The notes under the pieces were generated by a model that was not told the DNA's origin, ran no database searches, and saw only the letters and a list, made by a program, of their open reading frames with translations. From assembly GCA_902789835.1 (NCBI GenBank), contig CADAPN010000074.1, positions 1 to 8,962 of the forward strand: a DNA stretch of 8,962 nucleotides, written 5' to 3'. Shown in pieces: positions 1 through 5,924 of the stretch (positions within the stretch are counted from its first letter, which is position 1; each line of letters opens with the position of its first letter). The translations under genes were made by a program, and so were the position numbers. The stretch comes from Oscillospiraceae bacterium. GTDB lineage: Bacteria > Bacillota_A > Clostridia > Oscillospirales > Oscillospiraceae.

Positions 1-1
1 C

Positions 2-145
2 TGCCGCAGCCACCTGCTGGAGGGCGAAATCTTTGTCTCCCCCATCGGCGACGGACGCCGCCGTATGGACAAGGAGATGGGCTGGTTCCACGCCTGCTCT
101 TCCTGGCCGCTGACCGACCTGAAGATCAAGATCCCCATTATGTGA
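2..145 (+). CDS. 3' end of an unrecognised protein (partial)
   Basis: An open frame enters the window from the left and ends at TGA (143-145), giving the last 47 residues of a protein. The tail contains GEIFVSPIGDGRRRMDKEMG followed by a stretch with WFHACSSWPLTDLKIKIPIM, and ends IPIM. It is soluble-looking, with no membrane segment or lipobox in the visible part. Frame choice rests on it being the only reading frame in this stretch with a protein-like composition that runs to a stop immediately before a strong terminator-like hairpin. I do not recognise the family; the missing N-terminal part would be needed to name it. That it is a real gene end is likely, its identity is unknown. Confidence 0.6.
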   Translation, partial: CRSHLLEGEIFVSPIGDGRRRMDKEMGWFHACSSWPLTDLKIKIPIM

Positions 146-176
146 TAACGGTATCTGCCCTCTGAGGCAATCCGGC

Positions 177-217
177 AATACAGCCTCTCCCCTGCAAAAG
201 CGGGGAGAGGCTGTATT
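177..217 (+). terminator. Strong hairpin after the first gene
   Basis: A perfect 16-bp stem pairs 177-192 (AATACAGCCTCTCCCC) with 202-217 (GGGGAGAGGCTGTATT), with a loop TGCAAAAGC. It starts 32 nt after the stop codon of the forward gene. The downstream side (CATATCTGGC) is not a clean T tract, but the outer stem supplies CTGTATT on the 3' side. The position and strength suggest termination or 3'-end protection of the first transcript; classical intrinsic termination is less certain because of the weak U tail. Confidence 0.65.
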
Positions 218-259
218 CATATCTGGCGGGAAGGCAATGGGATCCGCTCTCAAAAGTCA

Positions 260-293
260 GGGACATCCGCCTCGGTCTTGAGGCGGATGTCCC
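260..293 (-). terminator. Hairpin terminator at the end of the acidic membrane protein gene
   Basis: A perfect 13-bp stem pairs 260-272 (GGGACATCCGCCT) with 281-293 (AGGCGGATGTCCC) around an 8-nt loop. Read on the reverse strand it lies about 19 nt past the TAA of the gene at 312-1037 and is followed by TGACTTTTGAG, a short T-rich tail. On the forward strand it is followed by TGTTTCACTCG, so it could also stop forward read-through from the left, making this a convergent terminator. Confidence 0.7.
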
Positions 294-311
294 TGTTTCA
301 CTCGTTGCTGT

Positions 312-1037
312 TTATTTATTTGAATCTCTGGTCCAGAGCAGGTCTCCCATATGGTTCCTGTAATCGATATGGATGTTGTCGACCGTTGTCCCGGCGTAGG
401 CCGCGTACATCCTGCCGAATTCATAAATCTTTTCCGTCGCGCCGCGTTCCGCCGCGCTTTCGTTGAGCGACGTACAGACTGCTGTAAACACGGTGCAGTC
501 CTCATTGACGGTGTATTCGTCGACATTCGGATAGTTCACATCCGCCGCCATGGTGTTCAGTTCACTCTGAATATAGTCACGGACCGCGGTGAGATCATTC
601 GGATCGATCCCCGGGATCACATACTGCTCCGGGATGGTCTTCGGGGCAGGGGCAGGAGTCGGAACAGGTGTCTCAATCACCGTATCGGCCGTATCGCCGT
701 CTGTCGCAGCCTCTCCGGGCTGAGCCTGTTCTGCTTCGGAAGCATCCGTGTCGGCCGGGCCGGTCGTCTCGATGGACGATACCGAGGGTACTTCCGTCGG
801 TTCCGGCGTCACCGTCGAGGTGATCTCGATCTCCGAAGCCTGCTGTCCAAGCACATAACGCACGACAAAGAAGCCCGCTGCCAGAAGGGCTCCCACAATA
901 AGGATAATGAGCAGCACTTTCAGGACCGTGCCGACCTTTCCCGATTTTCCGTCTTCTTCGTCGTCAAATTCGATCTCAACCAGGGGAAGGTCCTCATCGT
1001 CCAGATCAAAATCCAGATCGTCAAAATCTCTGCTCAT
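312..1037 (-). CDS. Single-pass membrane protein with acidic N-terminal head, function unknown
   Basis: The product is 241 residues. Residues 1-30 are extremely acidic (16 of the first 29 are D or E, with alternating F/D/L patterns such as DFDDLDFDLDDEDL). A short basic patch, KSGK, follows, then one transmembrane helix at about 38-63 (VLLIILIVGALLAAGFFVV). A Thr/Pro/Glu-rich linker covers about 70-135 and ends TPAPAP. A compact C-terminal domain at about 135-241 contains two cysteines (C181, C188), the segments DLTAVRDYIQSEL and RMYAAYAG, and the ending NHMGDLLWTRDSNK. The acidic head would be cytoplasmic and the linker and domain extracytoplasmic, by the positive-inside rule. The ATG is preceded by GAGGAGAG with good spacing. 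The gene has its own promoter and a hairpin-bearing leader, and is divergent from the VanW gene. I do not recognise the C-terminal domain; a role at the cell wall is only suggested by topology and neighbour. Confidence 0.85.
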   Translation of the reverse strand: MSRDFDDLDFDLDDEDLPLVEIEFDDEEDGKSGKVGTVLKVLLIILIVGALLAAGFFVVRYVLGQQASEIEITSTVTPEPTEVPSVSSIETTGPADTDASEAEQAQPGEAATDGDTADTVIETPVPTPAPAPKTIPEQYVIPGIDPNDLTAVRDYIQSELNTMAADVNYPNVDEYTVNEDCTVFTAVCTSLNESAAERGATEKIYEFGRMYAAYAGTTVDNIHIDYRNHMGDLLWTRDSNK

Positions 1038-1079
1038 GGCTTTCTCTCCTCTCTTTCATCTGCCCAACCACGGCGGTCC

Positions 1080-1118
1080 GAAGATCATCCGGCACCGGTC
1101 AGGCCGGAGCAGATCTTC
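1080..1118 (-). promoter_or_regulatory. Hairpin in the leader of the acidic membrane protein gene
   Basis: The untranslated leader between the predicted reverse start point (about 1125) and the ATG at 1037 contains a two-tier inverted repeat. The outer stem is GAAGATC (1080-1086) with GATCTTC (1112-1118), and the inner stem is CCGGC (1089-1093) with GCCGG (1103-1107), with ACCGGT in the loop. No U tract follows on the reverse strand, so it is not an evident terminator. It could stabilise the 5' end, bind a regulator or be incidental. Confidence 0.4.
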
Positions 1119-1131
1119 AAGAACTGATCTC

Positions 1132-1160
1132 ATCATACCGTCAAGGCTTCTCTTTGTCAA
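1132..1160 (-). promoter_or_regulatory. Sigma-A promoter for the acidic membrane protein gene
   Basis: On the reverse strand, TTGACA (1160-1155) and TATGAT (1137-1132) are separated by 17 bp. The -35 is a perfect consensus and the -10 has one mismatch. The predicted start is near 1125, giving a leader of roughly 88 nt before the ATG at 1037. Confidence 0.8.
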
Positions 1161-1194
1161 GAAGTGAAGTACATGATGCGTCTCTTTTCTCCTC

Positions 1195-1223
1195 TTGCAC
1201 CATCTCATGAAACATGGTAGAAT
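1195..1223 (+). promoter_or_regulatory. Extended -10 sigma-A promoter for the VanW-family gene
   Basis: TTGCAC (1195-1200) and TAGAAT (1218-1223) are separated by 17 bp, with TGG directly before the -10 hexamer (extended -10 TGn). The predicted start is near 1230, leaving about 27 nt of leader to the ATG at 1257. The -35 box is 34 nt from the -35 box of the reverse promoter, so the divergent polymerases would be closely spaced and could influence each other. Confidence 0.75.
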
Positions 1224-1256
1224 GCCTTATTCTGATTTCCTTAACGGGTGATATTT

Positions 1257-2870
1257 ATGAAAAAATTCATGGTCGTCCTGACTGTCATTCTGATTCTTCT
1301 GATTCTGATTCTGGGCGGAGGATTGGCCGGCTCTATCTACGTCGCCCAGCTGGATACAAACTTCCCCGGCCTCACGGTCGGGACCGTTCCCGTGGGCGGA
1401 CTGACAAAGGAGCAGACGACGGCCGCTCTGGATGCGGCGGGCTGGGCCGAGCATCTTACCACACCGCTGGAGGTAACGACCGTCGGCGGGCTGAGCTTTT
1501 CCGTCGACCCTGCCCAGGCGGGGCTGGCCTCCACATCCGCGCAGGTCGCCGAGCTGGCCTATGCCTACGGCCGTGATGGGAACATGTTTGAAAACTTTGC
1601 CACATGGATCAAAGGCCGGTTCCACTCCACCCCTCTGCCGATGAACACGCAGACTGCGGACCTTGATTATATCCGTTCCTGCATTGCGCAGAACCGTGCG
1701 GAGATTGAAGCCCTCCTGGGTGATGCCGAGTATGTTCCGGCCTATGAGGAAGAGCAGCTCATTCTGCGCAAGGGCTGGGGCCAGCTTAAGCTGGATGAAG
1801 AAGCTCTGGAGGCCGCCATTGTCTCCGCTCTGCAAAACGGTGAAACTTCTCTGAACTTTTCCCAGCTGATCGGCGGGCTTCTCTGCCCGGACTTTCAGGC
1901 AATCTACACCGCTCTGCACCAGGAGCCGCGGGACGCGGCTTTCACGGATGACGGCCGTTTTGAAGTGATCGACGAGATTGTCGGCTGCAATTTTGACGTA
2001 GACCAGGCTCAGCAGCTCTGGGCTGCCGCAGAGCCGGCAGGCGAGGTACGTATCCCGATGTCGGTCACATGGCCTTCTGTCACCGGAGAGCAGCTGAAGA
2101 GCTCTCTTTTCCGTGATCTGCTTGGCGCCTGCACCACCAGTTACTGGAACTCCACCTCCAACCGTATCAGCAATGTTGAACTGGCCAGCTCCAAAATTGA
2201 CGGGACCATCATGTATCCCGGAGACCTGTTCTCCTACAACGAAGTGGTTGGAGAGCGCACACTCGAAGGCGGCTTCCTACCCGCTCCTGCCTATGTGGAC
2301 GGCGATGTAAAGGACGAGGTCGGCGGCGGTGCCTGCCAGGTCTCCAGTACCCTCTACGCCGCGACCCTTTTCGCTTTTCTGGAAACCGTTGAACGCACCA
2401 ATCACTACTTCCCGGTTCATTACATGCAGCTCGGAACCGACGCCACCGTCACGATCCCGGACGGCGGAAACATCATGGACCTTAAGTTCCGGAACAACCG
2501 CGCCTATCCCATCAAGATTGTCGCCTACTCCGAAGTGGACGAGGACAACTACGTCCGCGACCTCACCTTTGAGATCTGGGGCACGCTGGAAGATGACGAC
2601 TACATGCCCGTTGAGTTTGACAACTCCTGGGGCTGGGAGTATCCCTATGACCGTGTGATTGAACCGGCCGATCCGGATCGCCCCGGCTATAAGATCAAGC
2701 TGGAGCATGAGAAATACTACTTTGTTGACGAGCAGGGCGAGGGGATGCGCACGCTGACCTACCGCCGGATCTATGACATGGCCGGCACCATGGTGGCGGA
2801 AGAGATGCTGAATCCGCTGCTGCCGAACGGCGGTCCCGCAATGGACACCTATTACGACCACAACGGCTAA
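1257..2870 (+). CDS. VanW-family membrane-anchored cell-wall protein
   Basis: The product is 537 residues from the ATG at 1257, which has GGGTGAT (1246-1252) as ribosome binding site; a GTG at 1248 lies inside that site and is less likely. Residues 5-30 form a hydrophobic anchor (VVLTVILILLILILGGGLAG). Residues about 35-270 resemble two copies of the putative peptidoglycan-binding domain that precedes VanW in Clostridia (TNFPGLTVGTVPVGGLTKEQ; a second unit around VIDEIVGCNFDVDQAQQLW). The VanW domain spans about 285-420, with the hallmark GGGACQVSSTLYAATLF (357-373) and ERTNHYFPVHYM (379-390), then GTDATV. The C-terminal part (about 445-537) contains LTYRRIYDMAG and has the position and look of a G5-like or accessory wall domain, though not clearly one. 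VanW proteins are named after an accessory gene of vanB-type glycopeptide resistance, and their biochemical activity is not established. No vanH, vanA/B, vanX or VanRS genes lie nearby, so a resistance role should not be assumed. The stop codon overlaps the ribosome binding site of the next gene. Confidence 0.92.
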   Translation: MKKFMVVLTVILILLILILGGGLAGSIYVAQLDTNFPGLTVGTVPVGGLTKEQTTAALDAAGWAEHLTTPLEVTTVGGLSFSVDPAQAGLASTSAQVAELAYAYGRDGNMFENFATWIKGRFHSTPLPMNTQTADLDYIRSCIAQNRAEIEALLGDAEYVPAYEEEQLILRKGWGQLKLDEEALEAAIVSALQNGETSLNFSQLIGGLLCPDFQAIYTALHQEPRDAAFTDDGRFEVIDEIVGCNFDVDQAQQLWAAAEPAGEVRIPMSVTWPSVTGEQLKSSLFRDLLGACTTSYWNSTSNRISNVELASSKIDGTIMYPGDLFSYNEVVGERTLEGGFLPAPAYVDGDVKDEVGGGACQVSSTLYAATLFAFLETVERTNHYFPVHYMQLGTDATVTIPDGGNIMDLKFRNNRAYPIKIVAYSEVDEDNYVRDLTFEIWGTLEDDDYMPVEFDNSWGWEYPYDRVIEPADPDRPGYKIKLEHEKYYFVDEQGEGMRTLTYRRIYDMAGTMVAEEMLNPLLPNGGPAMDTYYDHNG

Positions 2871-2880
2871 GGAGGAATCT

Positions 2881-3291
2881 ATGGAAGAGAAGCAATTCTC
2901 CGATGTCATCAACAGCCGTCTGAAAGGTTTTACCAGCTACTGCGGACTCGAGTTCACGGAGATTGCCGATGAAAAATGCGTCATCAGCTGCCGTCTCCGT
3001 CCGGAGCTTCTGAACCCCTCCGGCATCGCCCACGGAGGCCTGATTGCCACGCTCACCGACGTCGCAGCCGGGATGATGGCACTGCAGGCTGACCGCTGGC
3101 ACCGTTATATCGTCACGCAGAACTGTAATCTCCACTATCTGCGCCCCGGTGTCGGAGAGGTGCTGCGTGCCGAAGCCCATGTGATCCGCAAGGGGAACCG
3201 GGTCTGTGTCTTGCAGGTAGAGTGCTATACCGACGAGGACAAGCTCTGCACCACTGCAATTTACGAGATCGCATATCTGAACGAACGCTGA
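2881..3291 (+). CDS. PaaI-family hotdog-fold acyl-CoA thioesterase
   Basis: The product is 136 residues, the usual length for this family. The central motif NPSGIAHGGLIATLTDVAAG (residues 46-65) matches the N..G..HGG....D.A.G signature of PaaI-type thioesterases. The HGG lies at the start of the long hotdog helix, and the Asp in TLTD is the usual acidic residue. The later strands, including NLHYLRPG, fit the hotdog fold. The protein is cytosolic, with no signal peptide. Members hydrolyse acyl- or aryl-CoA thioesters; the substrate cannot be read from sequence. Translation is very likely coupled to the VanW gene, with AAGGAGGA (2869-2876) overlapping that gene's stop codon (TAA, 2868-2870) and the start only 10 nt beyond it. 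A strong terminator begins 2 nt after its own stop. The biological link to VanW is unknown. Confidence 0.92.
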   Translation: MEEKQFSDVINSRLKGFTSYCGLEFTEIADEKCVISCRLRPELLNPSGIAHGGLIATLTDVAAGMMALQADRWHRYIVTQNCNLHYLRPGVGEVLRAEAHVIRKGNRVCVLQVECYTDEDKLCTTAIYEIAYLNER

Positions 3292-3293
3292 GT

Positions 3294-3330
3294 CAAGCAG
3301 GCTGTCTTTGGGAGACAGTCTGCTTGTTTT
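3294..3330 (+). terminator. Intrinsic terminator after the thioesterase gene
   Basis: A 14-bp stem with one G-U pair joins 3294-3307 (CAAGCAGGCTGTCT) to 3313-3326 (AGACAGTCTGCTTG). It has a 5-nt loop, TTGGG, and is followed directly by TTTT (3327-3330). It is one of the best intrinsic terminators in the window. It ends only 16 nt before the ATG of the next lipoprotein gene and 2 nt before that gene's ribosome binding site, so it must either end the vanW transcript or act as a leaky attenuator. Confidence 0.88.
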
Positions 3331-3346
3331 GTGGAGGATTCTGATC

Positions 3347-4609
3347 ATGAAAAAAGCTCCTGTCTTCCTGCTTCTGTGCCTGAGTCTTGCTTTGCTCTGC
3401 GGCTGTGTGTTCCCTCTGCAGCATGTTTCCCCGGATCCCGCCCCGGTCTCAGTCCCTCCCTCTCCTGCCGCGGTCTTTAACCCGTCAGACTTCGCCATTC
3501 CCGCGCCTGCCGCCGATGATACTGCCGAAGCCGAAGGAAGCTCTTCCAAGCCGGCGGAATCACGGTCAGACCCCACGGTGATTGATGATCCGAAGCTCGC
3601 TGTCTTCTGGTATGCCATGGCGGATGCCCAGGTGTTCTCTTTTCGGGAGCAGTTCGGCCCTGTTCTGGAAGCTTCCGGCTTACCCTTCCGTGAATTCGAT
3701 GCCGAAAATGACCGCTACCGCCAGCTGGATCAGATCCGGGATGCCGTCTCCGGCGGTTGGAACCTGCTTGCGGTACAGCTTGTGGACAACCGCAGCGCGG
3801 ACGAGGCAAGCGAGATTCTGGAGCTGGCGGCCGGAATCCCGGTTGTCTTTTTCGATCGTATGCCGGACAGCACTCTGTTTGAAGATCTGCTCTCCGCGCA
3901 GCCCGGCAATGTCGGATTAATCTGCACCAGTCCGGCCGAACTGGGCTCCATACAGGGCAAAATGATCGGCGACTACCTGACCGCCCACTTCAGCGTCACC
4001 GATCTCAATCAGGACGGTCAGATCCGCTATACCTTCCTCACGGGAGACCGGAATGATTCCTCTGCCCTGACCCTTACGCAGCGTTCCCTGGACTCTGCCA
4101 ATGCCGCTCTCGCAGGCGAGGGATACCGATCCCTCGTATATCTCGATGAAGAGGACACCCTTGGCTTTCAGGCAGATCCGGCCGGTGCCTGGTCCTCCGA
4201 CGCCGGAACCGCGCTGATCCGTTCCGATCTTGAATTCTATAACTATGCCAATGGAAACATGATCGAGCTCATCGCCGCAAACAACGATGATATGGCCCTC
4301 GGTGCCCTCACCGCGCTGCAGGCTGCCCGCTGCAATCTCGGAGACGGGGTCTCCGTGACCATTCCCCTCTTTGGAATCGGCGCGACACCGGCCGCACGCA
4401 TGGCTGTCAGCCTCGGCCAGATGACCGGGACCGTTGACCGGAACACAGCCGGCTTTGCGGAGGCGGTGCTCGCCACGGTCCGCGGTCTCGCCGCCGGCCA
4501 GTCCGCCGCATCCGTGTTTTCCAGTCTCGCCGCCTCTTCTGATCTTTTTTCCGTCCCCGACGGCGAGATCCCGACCCTGTATGTGCGTCCCCTCCCTGTT
4601 CTCTCCTGA
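3347..4609 (+). CDS. MglB-like periplasmic sugar-binding lipoprotein, divergent pocket
   Basis: The product is 420 residues from the ATG at 3347, with GGAGG at 3333-3337. A lipoprotein signal (MKKAPVFLLL, then LALLCGC) places the lipidated Cys at residue 20. A Pro/Ser/Ala-rich linker follows to about residue 80. The rest aligns along its length with the galactose/glucose-binding protein MglB. Landmarks are KLAVFWYA at the first strand, LVDNRSADEASEILE, IPVVFFDRMP, the calcium-loop-like DLNQDGQI (219-226), FLTGD, AW at 281-282, IAANNDDMALGALTAL and LFGIGATPAARMAVSLGQMTGTV. The calcium loop, Trp282 and the ANND motif are kept, but several residues that contact sugar in E. coli MglB appear changed. 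It would sit on the outer face of the membrane. No sugar ABC ATPase or permease is in the window, so it may be a sensor or scavenger, or may serve a distant transporter. An upstream TTG at 3308 lies in the terminator loop and is not a credible start. Confidence 0.87.
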   Translation: MKKAPVFLLLCLSLALLCGCVFPLQHVSPDPAPVSVPPSPAAVFNPSDFAIPAPAADDTAEAEGSSSKPAESRSDPTVIDDPKLAVFWYAMADAQVFSFREQFGPVLEASGLPFREFDAENDRYRQLDQIRDAVSGGWNLLAVQLVDNRSADEASEILELAAGIPVVFFDRMPDSTLFEDLLSAQPGNVGLICTSPAELGSIQGKMIGDYLTAHFSVTDLNQDGQIRYTFLTGDRNDSSALTLTQRSLDSANAALAGEGYRSLVYLDEEDTLGFQADPAGAWSSDAGTALIRSDLEFYNYANGNMIELIAANNDDMALGALTALQAARCNLGDGVSVTIPLFGIGATPAARMAVSLGQMTGTVDRNTAGFAEAVLATVRGLAAGQSAASVFSSLAASSDLFSVPDGEIPTLYVRPLPVLS

Positions 4610-4759
4610 ATACTACTCTTCGCGCATCATTGTTCTGATCTGTTTCTGATGCTGCCGGTCAGTCTTTTCGGGAAGGAGCTGCCCCTGTTTCCGGACCGTT
4701 CATCCCCGCTGCGCTTCACCGCTGAAAAGAGCACGATGAAAGGAAGGTTGATCCCGCTT

Positions 4760-5830
4760 ATGACACGAAACCCCTGCCGCAGAGCAAGTCTCGCGCTGAT
4801 ACTGTGCCTCATTCTGCTGCTTCTGCCAGCTTCTGCCGCAGCGCAGAGTTTCACGCCGCTCCCCGAGGATGCGGTCTCAGGTCCCGAGCCCAATCCCGCC
4901 TGCTACGGAACCGTCAGTCTGGACAGCGCGGCAGAGATTCTCGATGTCATTCAGCAGGCCAGAGCCTCCGGTCTGCTGGCCGCGGATGAGCCGGTCGCCT
5001 TTGACCCAAATGCCAACTTCTACCGCGGTCTTTACGCCCGGGATATTGAGTATTATCTTGACGATTCCATCCTGGCGATTCTCTGGAAAGAAGAGATCGA
5101 CGGAAAGAGCTGCAGCTTTGCCGAAATCAAAATCGCCGACGCCTCCCAGTTTCGAAGGAAGCTTGCCGACGACACCTTCGGCTCGGACCACGAGTACTTC
5201 GCCACGGTCATGGCTGACGAGGCCAACGCCGTCGTCGCGATGAACGCGGATTATTACCGTCACCGCAACTTTGGTATCCTGGCCTGGAACCGCGAGCTCT
5301 ACCGCTTCAACACCGATTACTACGCCGAGGGCTATTCTCTCTACAATTGCGTGGATACGCTCTTTGTGACTGCCTCCGGGGATTTCCTGTATCAGCGGCT
5401 GGGCGCGGAGAACACGCCCGAGAGCATCCGAAACTTCATGCGCGACAACGACATTCTCTTCTCCGTGGCCTTCGGCCCTGTTCTCGTAGAAAACGGGGAA
5501 GCCATTCCCTGCGGCTGGTATCCGGTGGGTGAGGTTGGGATGGGCTACTCCCGTGCCGGAATCGGCCAGATCGCGCCGCTCCACTATCTCTATATGTCTC
5601 TGAACCACGGCAGCCACGAGGCACGCTGGAATGTCACGCAATTTGCCCAGCACTTTGCCGAGAAGCCCGTTCAGACAGCCTATTGTCTTGACGGCGGCCA
5701 GACCGGTGAATTGGTCTTCCGCGGTGAGCCTTACAACTACATCGACTTCGGAATGGAGCGCAATGTCAGTGACATGCTCTGGTTTGCAACCGCCATTCCG
5801 TCAAAAGCCGAAGATGCCCATCTGCAGTAG
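4760..5830 (+). CDS. Secreted phosphodiester glycosidase (NAGPA domain)
   Basis: The product is 356 residues from the ATG at 4760. AAGGAAGG lies at 4740-4747, a longer than usual spacing; an in-frame ATG at 4736 (364 residues) is the main alternative, and one at 4649 lacks a binding site. A signal peptide is clear: basic NPCRR, a hydrophobic core ASLALILCLILLLLPASA, and an AXA-type site near residues 26-28. The mature part follows the NAGPA (phosphodiester glycosidase) pattern: a strand near DDSILAILWKE, FAEIKIADASQ, AVVAMNADYY (157-166), AFGPVLVENGE (237-247), SRAGIGQ (264-270), CLDGGQTGELVF (309-320) and SDMLWFATAIP (337-347). The domain is named after the enzyme that uncovers mannose-6-phosphate; bacterial members are thought to act on sugar phosphodiesters such as those in cell-surface polymers. 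The start lies 150 nt after the lipoprotein stop with no terminator or clear promoter between, so co-transcription with the lipoprotein is likely. A bidirectional terminator follows. Confidence 0.88.
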   Translation: MTRNPCRRASLALILCLILLLLPASAAAQSFTPLPEDAVSGPEPNPACYGTVSLDSAAEILDVIQQARASGLLAADEPVAFDPNANFYRGLYARDIEYYLDDSILAILWKEEIDGKSCSFAEIKIADASQFRRKLADDTFGSDHEYFATVMADEANAVVAMNADYYRHRNFGILAWNRELYRFNTDYYAEGYSLYNCVDTLFVTASGDFLYQRLGAENTPESIRNFMRDNDILFSVAFGPVLVENGEAIPCGWYPVGEVGMGYSRAGIGQIAPLHYLYMSLNHGSHEARWNVTQFAQHFAEKPVQTAYCLDGGQTGELVFRGEPYNYIDFGMERNVSDMLWFATAIPSKAEDAHLQ

Positions 5831-5854
5831 TTTCCGGTATTCATCTGAAAACCA

Positions 5855-5904
5855 AAAAGCACAGAACCTGCAGACCGCTTTGGTCCTGCCGCTTCTGTGC
5901 TTTT
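5855..5904. terminator. Bidirectional terminator between convergent genes
   Basis: The outer 12-bp stem is AAAAGCACAGAA (5855-5866) with TTCTGTGCTTTT (5893-5904). The inner stems are GCAG/CTGC (5870-5873/5886-5889) and ACC/GGT (5874-5876/5882-5884), with a loop GCTTT. On the forward strand the tail is TTTTCTTTATTCGTATTTTC; on the reverse strand it is TTTTTGGTTTTC. It ends the glycosidase transcript from the left and the MATE transporter transcript from the right. Confidence 0.88.
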
Positions 5905-5924
5905 CTTTATTCGTATTTTCTTTG

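Noticed and set aside
351..1127. A 258-codon forward open frame opposite the acidic membrane protein gene
   Set aside because: It is Arg/His-rich antisense of a gene with a clear start, ribosome binding site, promoter and membrane helix; the frame itself has none of these.
1248..1256. GTG start three codons upstream for the VanW gene
   Set aside because: The GTG is part of the GGGTGAT ribosome binding site that serves the ATG at 1257, and MKKF is a typical start of a membrane-anchored protein.
1257..2870. Vancomycin resistance cluster
   Set aside because: VanW-family proteins are widespread in Clostridia outside resistance operons, and none of the ligase, dehydrogenase, dipeptidase or two-component genes is present.
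3308..3346. Upstream TTG start extending the lipoprotein by 13 residues
   Set aside because: It starts in the loop of the terminator hairpin and would put MGDSLLVLWRILI ahead of a good lipoprotein signal peptide; the ATG at 3347 has GGAGG at proper distance.
2277..3618. Reverse open frames of 211 and 307 codons opposite the VanW, thioesterase and lipoprotein genes
   Set aside because: They run across three well-supported forward genes and a terminator, without recognisable domains or start signals.
4649..4759. ATG at 4649 as start of the phosphodiester glycosidase
   Set aside because: It would place 37 extra residues before the signal peptide and has no ribosome binding site. The choice between 4736 and 4760 remains open.
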